A stretch of 64,000 nucleotides of DNA from the NCBI RefSeq assembly GCF_018866245.1, contig NZ_CP076458.1, positions 2,418,001-2,482,000 on the forward strand, read 5' to 3'. A program made the position numbers and the translations under genes. The number at the start of each line of letters is the position of its first letter. Within the stretch, counting starts at the first letter, position 1. Source of the stretch: Novisyntrophococcus fermenticellae (lineage in GTDB: Bacteria > Bacillota > Clostridia > Lachnospirales > Lachnospiraceae). The notes below the pieces were generated by a model. The model did not search any database and was not told the origin of the DNA. It worked only from the letters and a program-made list of their open reading frames with translations. Below, piece after piece: positions 1 to 7,591 of this stretch.

Positions 1-1036
1 TATTCTTCTCGACTGCCTGAGTCTTTCCGCCATAATAGGAAATCTGCCGGCCTTCTTTGACAACTACCTGGTCTCCGCCCCTTCCCAATGCCAGATCAAT
101 GGCAATTCTTGCAAATTCTGCATTCTTGGCATAGGTCCCCGTATTCGCCCCGATTCCGATACTAATAGTCACCGCCATCTCATTGCCGATATTAACTGTC
201 TTTACCTCTTCCAGAATACTAAATCTGCCGGCCTTCAGCTCATCCAGGGAACTTTGACGCATTACCAGAAAATACTTGTCCTTCTCTATCTTCTTGACCA
301 GTCCATCCGTGTCATTAAAATACTTATTAATCTTTCTGTCCACAAGTGCAGTAAGCAATGAACGTCTCACCTCTTCCACACTTTCCAGTGCTTCGTCATA
401 ATTATCCAGATATAAAAATCCGGCCACCATATTCTCTGCTTTATATTTTTTGATATACGTATTTAATTCCGTTTCATCAAAAAGAAACATGGCCGTCAGA
501 TGGTTATTCTGGTTTTCTGCAGTTATAATCTCAGAATCACCCAGGAGTTCATCCATCATAATACGCTTCATATGAATTCTGAAATCACGGTTTTCATAGG
601 TGAGCGTAACCTCTGACTCCTCTTCATTCTCCGGCAGCTTATCCATCGTAATCTGCGAGAATATATTCGTAATCGATTTATGGTACTGCTTCTCTTTCCC
701 AGTAAGCTCGGCGAATTTCTTATTCACCCACAACAGTTTTCCCTGTGAATCCAGAAGTGCATAAGGCACTGACAGATTACTCATCAGACTTTTCTGTACC
801 TGCCCATACCTCGTGGCAAATGAAATAAGGTCATTAAATAAAATCGGACGGTTATGATAATACAAAAGCACCACAATTGCAATATAAAAAGCCACAAAAA
901 CAGTCATCACTGCTCCTGCACGTCTATTGATAACATAAATAAATATATTCATGATAATCAGTAAGGCAGAAAGTATCATCGGCCATTTTAAGTAAGAGCG
1001 CAATTGCCCGCTTATTTTAATCTTATTATTTCCCAT
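1..1036 (-). CDS. gdpP: GdpP-type cyclic-di-AMP phosphodiesterase, N-terminal part (cut by window edge)
   Basis: Membrane phosphodiesterase that degrades the second messenger c-di-AMP. About 345 residues are visible. The protein starts MGNNKIKISGQL, has two hydrophobic segments in the first ~60 residues, a PAS-like region (around PYALLDSQGKLLWVNK), then a degenerate GGDEF domain (around ISIGIGANTG). The catalytic DHH/DHHA1 half lies beyond the left edge, so enzymatic integrity cannot be judged. The ATG at 1036 is preceded by AAGGAGATACT on the coding strand. The domain order TM-PAS-degenerate GGDEF is diagnostic for the GdpP/YybT family. It is a single gene with its own promoter; ssb upstream ends in a strong hairpin. 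Confidence 0.9.
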   Translation of the reverse strand, partial: MGNNKIKISGQLRSYLKWPMILSALLIIMNIFIYVINRRAGAVMTVFVAFYIAIVVLLYYHNRPILFNDLISFATRYGQVQKSLMSNLSVPYALLDSQGKLLWVNKKFAELTGKEKQYHKSITNIFSQITMDKLPENEEESEVTLTYENRDFRIHMKRIMMDELLGDSEIITAENQNNHLTAMFLFDETELNTYIKKYKAENMVAGFLYLDNYDEALESVEEVRRSLLTALVDRKINKYFNDTDGLVKKIEKDKYFLVMRQSSLDELKAGRFSILEEVKTVNIGNEMAVTISIGIGANTGTYAKNAEFARIAIDLALGRGGDQVVVKEGRQISYYGGKTQAVEKN

Positions 1037-1077
1037 AGTATCTCCTTGGATTTAAAGGTTACACTTCGCATACTATC

Positions 1078-1099
1078 GGGTCAAAAGGGATTTTGACCC
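1078..1099 (-). other. perfect hairpin in the gdpP 5' leader
   Basis: A nine-base perfect inverted repeat, GGGTCAAAA/TTTTGACCC, with a 4-nt loop lies between the gdpP -10 box and its start codon. No U-tract follows, so it is not a standard terminator. It could be an operator or an mRNA-stabilising 5' hairpin. Confidence 0.5.
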
Positions 1100-1111
1100 T
1101 GGTATCACTTA

Positions 1112-1140
1112 ATTATAACACGATTCCGTGGATATGAAAA
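1112..1140 (-). promoter_or_regulatory. gdpP promoter
   Basis: On the minus strand: -35 TTTTCA (1135-1140), 17-bp spacer, -10 TATAAT (1112-1117). The predicted transcript begins just before the hairpin at 1078-1099. Confidence 0.55.
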
Positions 1141-1145
1141 GAATT

Positions 1146-1200
1146 AGCTGTTCCGTCCTTCGTTAACCTCATAGATTATTTCCGGACGGAACAGCTTTTA
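1146..1200 (-). terminator. ssb transcription terminator
   Basis: Arms AGCTGTTCCGTCC (1146-1158) and its perfect complement (1184-1196), 13 bp with a 25-nt loop. It lies about 50 bp beyond the ssb stop codon. The U-tract is poor (AATTCTTTTC in the minus direction). Confidence 0.6.
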
Positions 1201-1245
1201 AGGATAGAAAAAATTAATAATCAGGCTTTTAAGCGCTCCGATCAT

Positions 1246-1713
1246 TTAATTAAAGGGCAATTCTTCATCTATACCATCCGGTATATTCATAAATCCGTCG
1301 GCAGAAGCAGGAGCACTGGCTGGTGCACCGGCAGAAGCTCCAGAACTTTCAAATCCGCCTGCCCCATAGGGCGCACTGTTTCCTGTACCTGCAGATTTGC
1401 TTTCTGCAAATTCCTGTTCTTCCACAACAACATCCGTGGTGTAAACTTTAGCACCTTCACGGTTTGTATAACTTCCTGTCTGAATTCTCCCTGTAATTAC
1501 AATCCGTATACCCTGGCGAAAATACTTTTCCGCAAATTCTGCGCTTCTTCCAAAGGCTACGCAGCTGATAAAGTCTGCAGTCTGCTCACCATCTCTCTTG
1601 AATCTTCTGTCAACGGCCAATGTATATCTTGCTACAGCGGTTGAATTCTCACCGGCAGAATAACGAATGTCCGGATCTCTTGTCAGTCTCCCCATTAATA
1701 TAACTTTGTTCAT
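1246..1713 (-). CDS. ssb: single-stranded DNA-binding protein
   Basis: Binds and protects ssDNA during replication, repair and recombination. The 155-residue protein has an N-terminal OB fold (MNKVILMGRLTRDPDIRY through about residue 105), a Gly/Ala/Ser-rich linker and an acidic tail ending DEELPFN, equivalent to the conserved DDDIPF protein-interaction tip. The start was set at the ATG at 1713, because CAGAGGT lies just upstream and homologues begin MNKV/MLNR. The open frame runs 19 codons further upstream, but that part matches nothing in the family. It is a stand-alone gene with its own promoter, not in the rpsF-ssb-rpsR context. Confidence 0.95.
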   Translation of the reverse strand: MNKVILMGRLTRDPDIRYSAGENSTAVARYTLAVDRRFKRDGEQTADFISCVAFGRSAEFAEKYFRQGIRIVITGRIQTGSYTNREGAKVYTTDVVVEEQEFAESKSAGTGNSAPYGAGGFESSGASAGAPASAPASADGFMNIPDGIDEELPFN

Positions 1714-1794
1714 ATGTTTACCTCTGTTCTCTCTTTTCGTGGTCTCATGTAAGTACATTGAATAACGCATATTTTATATATATCACGGAATATT

Positions 1795-1823
1795 ATCATA
1801 GCATAAAACAGGGTAATCGTCAA
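1795..1823 (-). promoter_or_regulatory. ssb promoter
   Basis: Minus strand: -35 TTGACG (1818-1823), 17-bp spacer, -10 TATGAT (1795-1800), about 80 bp upstream of the ssb ATG. Confidence 0.7.
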
Positions 1824-1850
1824 TCTTCGGAGCAAAAGCGCCTTTATAGC

Positions 1851-2045
1851 TTAAGGTTCATCCCGCTTTAAACCGCGCGTATTTTTCTCCACCAATTTTC
1901 TGGCAATCATAATCTGATGTCCGCAGCCTGTGCACTTCAGCCGGAAATCAGCTCCCACTCTTAAAATCTCCCATTCACTGCTCCCACAGGGATGAGGTTT
2001 CTTTAATTTAACAATATCTCCTACCCTATAATCCAAACGGTCCAT
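1851..2045 (-). CDS. DUF951 family small protein
   Basis: A 64-residue protein starting MDRLDYRVGDIVKLKKPHPC. It matches the DUF951 family of short Firmicute proteins: the VxLKKxHPCG segment and the later WEILRxGADxRLKCxGCG segment are the family hallmarks. The cysteines (HPCG and CTGCG) suggest a small metal- or nucleic-acid-binding fold. The function is unknown. A GAGGT sequence precedes the ATG. It sits 50 bp downstream of sortase B on the same strand and may be co-transcribed with it. Confidence 0.85.
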   Translation of the reverse strand: MDRLDYRVGDIVKLKKPHPCGSSEWEILRVGADFRLKCTGCGHQIMIARKLVEKNTRGLKRDEP

Positions 2046-2096
2046 GCTGTCTTACCTCATTTCTAAACTTATAACAGGCTGCTTCCGGGTTACCGC

Positions 2097-2918
2097 TTAC
2101 CAGGTAGACTCCCGAATGCCCTGAACGACAAAACGGGAGGCATCATTGCTGGTACATGTTGTAAGTGTAACCGCCTTATCCTCTGCCCGGGGTATAATGC
2201 CGCTCTGCGGTATCTGCGATTCTCCTGTCATCTTGTTCAGATAATCCAGAAACTGCTGGTCCGGCGCACTGAACAATGTATAGGTATCTCCATCCACCGG
2301 AGTGACATGAGCACTGAATATTTCATAACGATACTTATGCTCCGGAGTAATAATCCAGAAATACCGGCTGTCTTTATACTTCTCCTGCTCCTTTATGAAC
2401 TTTAACTTTCCAAACATGGATTGATTTTTCATGTTATGCCCATAGATGATGGTATGGCAGTCACTGAAATCCGGCTTATTCATATAATCCATAAAGATAG
2501 AGCCCGCGAAGTTATCTTTCTTCTCAAAGGTTCTGTGCAGGTATTCATCATTATCCCTTCCCTGTACAATTGGATAACTGATGTCAAGTGCCTCTACTAC
2601 CAGCCATCCGACAATATCAGGATTCATCGCACGTAATGTCTCGAAGTCTACTTCCGGGGGTACATAATCCAAGCTTTCCAGGGATAATGTTTCCCCGGAA
2701 GCAGCTTCACCGGTCTGCTCCGGATTCACCTTTTCCGGCTTTGAATCGGCATATTGCTGAAGTTCGGAATATTCGTCCTCCCCTGCCTTATAATCCCGGT
2801 AAATCCCGAAAAGCTTATATGCAGAAAATGCAAACACGCCTATACATATGATGATTCCCAGAGAAAGAAGTGTATTTATAATACCACCCTTTCTTTTTTT
2901 CTTCTCAGGTTTCTTCAA
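2097..2918 (-). CDS. srtB: class B sortase
   Basis: Membrane-anchored cysteine transpeptidase that attaches sorted surface proteins to the wall. Of 273 residues, the first ~12 are lysine-rich and are followed by a single TM segment (about 14-33). The catalytic domain carries His in IIYGHNMKNQSMF, Cys in TLTTCTS and Arg in SRFVVQG near the C-terminus, the SrtB order. The start codon is TTG at 2918, with AAGGAGG six bases upstream; no ATG fits. No sortase substrate gene lies next to it, so it may act on proteins encoded elsewhere. Confidence 0.92.
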   Translation of the reverse strand: MKKPEKKKRKGGIINTLLSLGIIICIGVFAFSAYKLFGIYRDYKAGEDEYSELQQYADSKPEKVNPEQTGEAASGETLSLESLDYVPPEVDFETLRAMNPDIVGWLVVEALDISYPIVQGRDNDEYLHRTFEKKDNFAGSIFMDYMNKPDFSDCHTIIYGHNMKNQSMFGKLKFIKEQEKYKDSRYFWIITPEHKYRYEIFSAHVTPVDGDTYTLFSAPDQQFLDYLNKMTGESQIPQSGIIPRAEDKAVTLTTCTSNDASRFVVQGIRESTW

Positions 2919-2966
2919 ATCACTCCTCCTTCCTTATGGCCGATAAAGTGTAACATATACAGTAAT

Positions 2967-3001
2967 TTTAAAATAGCGTCCTCATAATCCTGAGGACGCT
3001 A
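2967..3001 (-). terminator. terminator of the initiator tRNA
   Basis: TAGCGTCCTCA (2974-2984) and its complement (2991-3001) form an 11-bp stem with a 6-nt loop, followed in the minus direction by TTTTAAAATT. It sits 10 bp after the tRNA 3' end. Confidence 0.8.
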
Positions 3002-3010
3002 TTCCAGAAA

Positions 3011-3084
3011 TTGCGGGAGCAGGATTTGAACCTGCGACCTTCGGGTTATGAGCCCGACGAGCTTCCAGACTGCTCCATCCCGCG
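3011..3084 (-). tRNA. initiator tRNA-Met (CAT)
   Basis: The minus strand reads CGCGGGATGGAGCAG at the 5' end, an anticodon loop CTCATAA and a 3' end CTCCCGCAA. It has the initiator hallmarks: an unpaired C1/A72 and three consecutive G-C pairs closing the anticodon stem (GGG/CCC). It is 74 nt without CCA, and CCA is not encoded. This separates it from elongator tRNA-Met. Confidence 0.95.
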
Positions 3085-3096
3085 CTGCCTTCTTAT

Positions 3097-3125
3097 ATAT
3101 TATACCCAAAAGGCAAAAATGTCAA
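3097..3125 (-). promoter_or_regulatory. promoter of initiator tRNA
   Basis: Minus strand TTGACA (3120-3125) with TATAAT at 3099-3104 (15-bp spacer) or TAATAT at 3097-3102 (17-bp spacer), right upstream of the tRNA 5' end. Confidence 0.65.
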
Positions 3126-3132
3126 ACATAAG

Positions 3133-4197
3133 TTATAAATCCAATGCCATATACCCTTGCCTGATCCATCCCTTTTTCCTCATCAGTTCTGAAACAATAA
3201 AGGAAATGACTGCCGGAAGTACAATTTGCATCATGATTATTTTTATCATAACAAGTTTGGGATCGTCATAAGCAATCATCGTCTGATACGTCATAATCTG
3301 CCCTACGAGCCCGGCTGACCCCATACCGGAGCCGGTGGCATTGCACTGCATATTAACCAGCATTGTACCTACAGGACCTAAAATAGCGCTGGAAACGATG
3401 GCAGGAATCCAGATCTGCGGATGGCGCATAATGTTCGGCACCTGGAGCATCGAAGTTCCGATTCCCTGAGCCAGAAGGCCTCCCGCCTTATTCTCCCGGT
3501 AGCTTGCTACTGCAAATCCAATCATATTGCAGCAGCATCCAATCACTGCCGCCCCGGCGGCGATTCCCTGAAGGTTCAAGATAATGCCAAGTGCTGCAGA
3601 ACTGATCGGAAGTGTCAAAACAATGCCCATCACCACGGACACCACAATTCCCATCAGAAGCGGCTGCTGCTCTGTACCCCAGTTTACGATATCGCCCAGT
3701 CCCGTCATCAAGGCTGTAATAGGCGGACCGGCAATCAATCCCACCAGAGAACCGCTGCAGATTGTCACCAGAGGAGTGACAATAATATCTACTTTCGTTC
3801 TGCCGGATATGAGGTGGCCTACAGTGATTCCCGCAAAGGCGGCCACAAATGCCCCGAGAGGTTCTCCTGGTCCTGACAGCATCATCGTCCCTTCCGTCAA
3901 TATCGTCCCTGCTAAAATAGCGCTCGCGTATCCGCCTACCATTCCGGCAACTCCGGCAGAGACAGTAACCAGAGCACTTTCCTTGTATTTATGAGCTACA
4001 CCGATACCAATTCCTGCACTTGTACAGATGGCGGCCACCTTTCCAATCAGAAATATAGAATTTCCCCATGTTCCTCCGATGGCTAATCCAATCTGCTGCA
4101 AAATAGTCCCAATGATTAAAGTGGCGAACAGCCCCTGCGCCATGCCACTCAACCCATCGATAAAAATATGATTACAGATGTTTTTTATTGTTTTCAT
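3133..4197 (-). CDS. PTS EIIC_2-like polytopic membrane protein
   Basis: A 354-residue, very hydrophobic protein with about ten Gly/Ala-rich membrane segments. Sequence such as GPGEPLGAFVAAFAGITVGHL and the later MQCNATGSGMGSAGLVGQ match the PTS_EIIC_2 group, membrane proteins annotated as sugar-PTS IIC-like. No IIA or IIB partner is nearby, so phosphotransferase-driven transport is not supported by context and the substrate is unknown. The start was set at the ATG at 4197, preceded by a GGGGG-rich SD; the longer frame adds nine codons without one. It is a single gene with its own promoter. Confidence 0.75.
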   Translation of the reverse strand: MKTIKNICNHIFIDGLSGMAQGLFATLIIGTILQQIGLAIGGTWGNSIFLIGKVAAICTSAGIGIGVAHKYKESALVTVSAGVAGMVGGYASAILAGTILTEGTMMLSGPGEPLGAFVAAFAGITVGHLISGRTKVDIIVTPLVTICSGSLVGLIAGPPITALMTGLGDIVNWGTEQQPLLMGIVVSVVMGIVLTLPISSAALGIILNLQGIAAGAAVIGCCCNMIGFAVASYRENKAGGLLAQGIGTSMLQVPNIMRHPQIWIPAIVSSAILGPVGTMLVNMQCNATGSGMGSAGLVGQIMTYQTMIAYDDPKLVMIKIIMMQIVLPAVISFIVSELMRKKGWIRQGYMALDL

Positions 4198-4266
4198 TTC
4201 GTGCCCCCTGCTCTGAATATACAAAACCCTTAGACAGTAAATCCAAGTGTCTTGTCACTTGCCGAA

Positions 4267-4295
4267 AGTCTATCATATTTTCACAGGTAAGGCAA
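4267..4295 (-). promoter_or_regulatory. promoter of the EIIC-like gene
   Basis: Minus strand: -35 TTGCCT (4290-4295), 17-bp spacer, -10 TAGACT (4267-4272). Confidence 0.55.
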
Positions 4296-4302
4296 GGAGA
4301 TT

Positions 4303-5103
4303 TCACACAAGTTTTTCCAGTGTTTTTAAAACTCCGTCATTTTCCACTGTATCTGCCACATATCTGGCCACATCCTTCACCTCTGACCTGGCTCCGCCGA
4401 TTGCGTAACTATATGCCGCATGCTCTAACATACCTATATCATTCAGATTGTCACCAAAACACATCGTCTCTTCTTTCGAAAAATGAAGTGCTTTCTGGAT
4501 ACTTTCAAGAGCGATTCCCTTATCTGCTTTATAATCCACAAAATCCAGCCAGCAGTCTCCTGCCTCCAATACGCGGAAGCACGCCTCCCATTCCTTTTTC
4601 ATACTGTCTGCCAACTCCCTGACTCCTTCTTCTCTATACATGGAGATTTTAACCATCGGGAGGTCCAGCTCCAATATATCAGGTACTACCTTAATGTTAT
4701 TCCCATACCCCTTTATAAGAAGTTCCCGTAAGGACTGCGGAACATCTTCCTCAATATAGGACACTTCCGCTCCCGTGGACACAAGAAAGAAGCAGCCGTT
4801 CTGCTTTCGTATATAAGAAATCAGCCGACGCGCATCCTCCGGGTTTATAAGAGCCTCAAACATCTTTGTACCTCTGCAGGATACATAAGCACCATTGTTG
4901 GAAATAAAAATCATATCATCTTCCACTTCGTGAAATAAGATTTTCATTCCATCAAACTGTCTGCCGCTGGCAGCCGCAAATACAATTCCCTTATCCTTTA
5001 GCTTTCTGACCATCTTTAATATCTGTGGATTCAAATCCCTTGTTCCTTCAGGTATTAAAGTCCCATCAATGTCAGATGCTACCAGTCTTATTCTTTTTTT
5101 CAT
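4303..5103 (-). CDS. Cof-type HAD-superfamily phosphatase
   Basis: Mg2+-dependent phosphohydrolase of the Cof/YidA class, probably acting on sugar phosphates or nucleotides. Of 266 residues, motif I is DIDGTLIPEG near the N-terminus and the C-terminal Mg-binding motif is GDNLNDIGML, with a C2B cap between them. The ATG at 5103 has AAAGGA six bases upstream, so it is preferred over the in-frame ATG at 5118. The serine hydrolase upstream ends only two bases before this start, so the genes are almost certainly translationally coupled. The specific substrate is unknown. Confidence 0.88.
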   Translation of the reverse strand: MKKRIRLVASDIDGTLIPEGTRDLNPQILKMVRKLKDKGIVFAAASGRQFDGMKILFHEVEDDMIFISNNGAYVSCRGTKMFEALINPEDARRLISYIRKQNGCFFLVSTGAEVSYIEEDVPQSLRELLIKGYGNNIKVVPDILELDLPMVKISMYREEGVRELADSMKKEWEACFRVLEAGDCWLDFVDYKADKGIALESIQKALHFSKEETMCFGDNLNDIGMLEHAAYSYAIGGARSEVKDVARYVADTVENDGVLKTLEKLV

Positions 5104-5104
5104 T

Positions 5105-6910
5105 TCATATCCTTTCATCTTCCGTACAATTCTCTTCCGGTTTTCCGTTTACAACAGGTTCGATTGTCCGCTCCATAAGCAGATAAATCAGTTCCGTACC
5201 CCACTTTCCCCTGACTGCCTGAAGCAGCAGATTAGTTTCCATATCAGCCATAATAGATTTAAGGCCTTCCATAATCAAATCTTTTCCTGGTGTTTCCTTC
5301 CACCGCACCTCAATACCATTCTCCCGGAAAAAGATTTTCGCCTTACGCCGCACCGCCTCTTCCAAAAAAGCGATGTCCAGCTTTAATACTAATACACCGT
5401 CTTCATCTGTCGTAAAGATGCCTCTGGTTCCCACCAGATATTTCTCTTCGTGAATCGTGATCCAGGTTTCTGCTGCCTTTCCAAAGCCTACTTTTATATC
5501 ATGCCACTCTTTTCCTTCCTGCACCCGAAACCAGAATTCACCCGCCTCGCAGCGAAAAGCTATCCTTTGGATTCCTTCCGTCAGATTATTATGAAATACC
5601 TGCATGACCAAAGGGAAAAGTCCTACGGACTTAATATCCATGATATAACTTTGTCCTGCAATCTTCTTAATGGCTTCTGGTACTTCCCGCGTTCTGTTTC
5701 CTGCTTTCCCCCAGGGCCTGTTCCGCCCCTTTTCCCATCCTCCTTTATGAATCAGAGGGAGATTCTTTTCCCCTGCCTCCATCTCCGCCATCAGCCTTTG
5801 AAGTAACAGAAGACTGTTGGGGTTTTCCTCCAGTCTCTCTCCCGGATGATAATCATTGGGCAGATATTTCCGGATAATATTCAGCATAACGCAATTCTGA
5901 AATAACTCGTTGCTTCCGGCACAGGTAACAAGAACCATATCCATATCCGGATAAACGATTACATTCTGGCCGAGCATACCATTAAATTCAAAGCTGTCCG
6001 GCCTGCTCTCCTGCCAGACCTGATATCCATAACCAAAAGTACCTTCCACGCTCTCGACATGCTTTCGGATAGAATTCTCCACCCATTCCTGCGGAATGAG
6101 CTGCTGCCCTTTCCACATTCCCTTTTGCAGGTAAAGTTGTCCCAACTTCGCCATATCTTCCGGACAGATGAAAAGTCCCCATCCGCCCTTTACAATTCCT
6201 TTCGGACAGGTTTCCCACAGATATTTTCTGATTCCCATAGGGGCAAATAGCCGGGGAGTCAGGTATTCTGTCAGGCTAAGTCCGGTCCGCTCTGTTACAA
6301 TCGCAGACAGGACATACGTATTCATGCTGTTATACTGAAAAGTGGTTCCCGGCTTTTCAGAAACAGGAGCGTTCAAAAAACCGGACAGCCAATCATTTCC
6401 CGATATAATTCCCGATTCATTAAATTGTACCCCACTGGTCATCGTAAGCAGATGTTCCACTGTAACCACCGGCCGGAACAGCCTTGGCAAAAGCTTGTTT
6501 CTATATTCAAATATTTTATAGATATTTTCGTCCAGTGACAGCTTGCCTTCCTGAATCAAAAGACCGATTGCCATACCCGTAATACTTTTACATAAGGAAT
6601 GAGCGATATGCCAGAGGTTTCCCCTGTAAGGAGCAAAATGACACTCGCAGATTACTTTTCCATGCCTTAACATCATCAGATGATGCATATCCGTCTCTGC
6701 CGTATTCCCCAATTCTCTTATCATCCGGGATAAAAGTCCGGAGGAAACTCCCTGACTCTCAGGTGTCGCCCGTTCAAACGGCTGTTCATACGCTTCATCA
6801 GCAGGAAACTCCTGCTTTTGCGGATGATAATCCACCCTGCTGGTCCCATCTGTCTTTCCCTGAATCATATTCAAAATCATCTCGGCAACTGCAATCTGTT
6901 CCCTGGCCAT
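5105..6910 (-). CDS. class C beta-lactamase-related serine hydrolase with C-terminal extension
   Basis: A 601-residue soluble protein without a signal peptide. The N-terminal ~370 residues form a penicillin-binding-protein/AmpC-like esterase fold. The nucleophile motif S105-L-C-K108 (HSLCKS) and a YNSMN motif near 193 are visible, as is the GYGYQVW strand near residue 300. The remaining ~230 residues form a domain I cannot name; it contains a beta-strand-rich part (GLFPLVMQVFHNN, then EFWFRVQEGK). A GGAGGT SD precedes the ATG. It sits 3 bp after the phosphopantetheinyl transferase stop. Such enzymes are mostly esterases or peptidases, and the true substrate is unknown. Confidence 0.85.
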   Translation of the reverse strand: MAREQIAVAEMILNMIQGKTDGTSRVDYHPQKQEFPADEAYEQPFERATPESQGVSSGLLSRMIRELGNTAETDMHHLMMLRHGKVICECHFAPYRGNLWHIAHSLCKSITGMAIGLLIQEGKLSLDENIYKIFEYRNKLLPRLFRPVVTVEHLLTMTSGVQFNESGIISGNDWLSGFLNAPVSEKPGTTFQYNSMNTYVLSAIVTERTGLSLTEYLTPRLFAPMGIRKYLWETCPKGIVKGGWGLFICPEDMAKLGQLYLQKGMWKGQQLIPQEWVENSIRKHVESVEGTFGYGYQVWQESRPDSFEFNGMLGQNVIVYPDMDMVLVTCAGSNELFQNCVMLNIIRKYLPNDYHPGERLEENPNSLLLLQRLMAEMEAGEKNLPLIHKGGWEKGRNRPWGKAGNRTREVPEAIKKIAGQSYIMDIKSVGLFPLVMQVFHNNLTEGIQRIAFRCEAGEFWFRVQEGKEWHDIKVGFGKAAETWITIHEEKYLVGTRGIFTTDEDGVLVLKLDIAFLEEAVRRKAKIFFRENGIEVRWKETPGKDLIMEGLKSIMADMETNLLLQAVRGKWGTELIYLLMERTIEPVVNGKPEENCTEDERI

Positions 6911-6913
6911 CTT

Positions 6914-7555
6914 CTACCTCCTGTTCATAAGTTCATATGCCCATCCATTCCCAGAATAACCCTTTGTATCCATAACCGTAAGATATGGTTTTTCTGTTAC
7001 AGGCAGATCCTGGTTTTTCCAACATACAGAAAGTACATATTGATTCTGCAATTCTGTCTGCCAGAATTGATATTGCTTCTGACTGCATTGTATCTTTCCC
7101 TGGTCAAGTGAAAACGATATGCTTTTCAAAGGCATGCGGATTCCACATCCCACAGCTTTTACATAGCTTTCCTTCAGTGTCCAGAGCTGAAAAAATAACC
7201 GTCTTTGTTCTTCCTCATTCATTCTTTTCCTGCTGAACATCTCCTGTTCTTCGGAACTGAAAATCTTTTGAATCATCTGACTTCGAAATGGACGTATCCG
7301 CTCCACATCAACTCCCAAAACCATATCTGCCGCTGCACATACCACCAAATGACTGCTGTGACTGATATTGAACTGAATTTCAGGGTGAGAAGAAAGCCAG
7401 GGTTTCCCCTGTGCTTCCGATTCTATCACATAATCATCCACTTCATAAATCTGTTTCAGCATTTTCTTCAGCAGCTTTTTTCCGGCCTCATGCTCCGCCT
7501 GATGTTTCCGTCTTCCCTTTTCTTCCATAAATTCCTGAACATAAATATTTATCAC
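6914..7555 (-). CDS. Sfp-type 4'-phosphopantetheinyl transferase
   Basis: Transfers phosphopantetheine from CoA to a carrier-protein serine. The conserved motifs are present: FNISHSSHLVVCA, GVDVERIRPF (Mg2+-binding Asp/Glu) and WTLKESYVKAVG. I place the start at GTG 7555 (VINIYVQEF), because AGGGAG lies six bases upstream and Sfp homologues begin with a similar beta strand; the frame stays open to a TTG at 7582 with no SD. It is 213 residues. No NRPS, PKS or other carrier protein lies in the window, so its client is elsewhere. Confidence 0.88.
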   Translation of the reverse strand: MINIYVQEFMEEKGRRKHQAEHEAGKKLLKKMLKQIYEVDDYVIESEAQGKPWLSSHPEIQFNISHSSHLVVCAAADMVLGVDVERIRPFRSQMIQKIFSSEEQEMFSRKRMNEEEQRRLFFQLWTLKESYVKAVGCGIRMPLKSISFSLDQGKIQCSQKQYQFWQTELQNQYVLSVCWKNQDLPVTEKPYLTVMDTKGYSGNGWAYELMNRR

Positions 7556-7591
7556 ATCTGTCTCCCTGGGTACTTGTAGCAATCCCGATTT

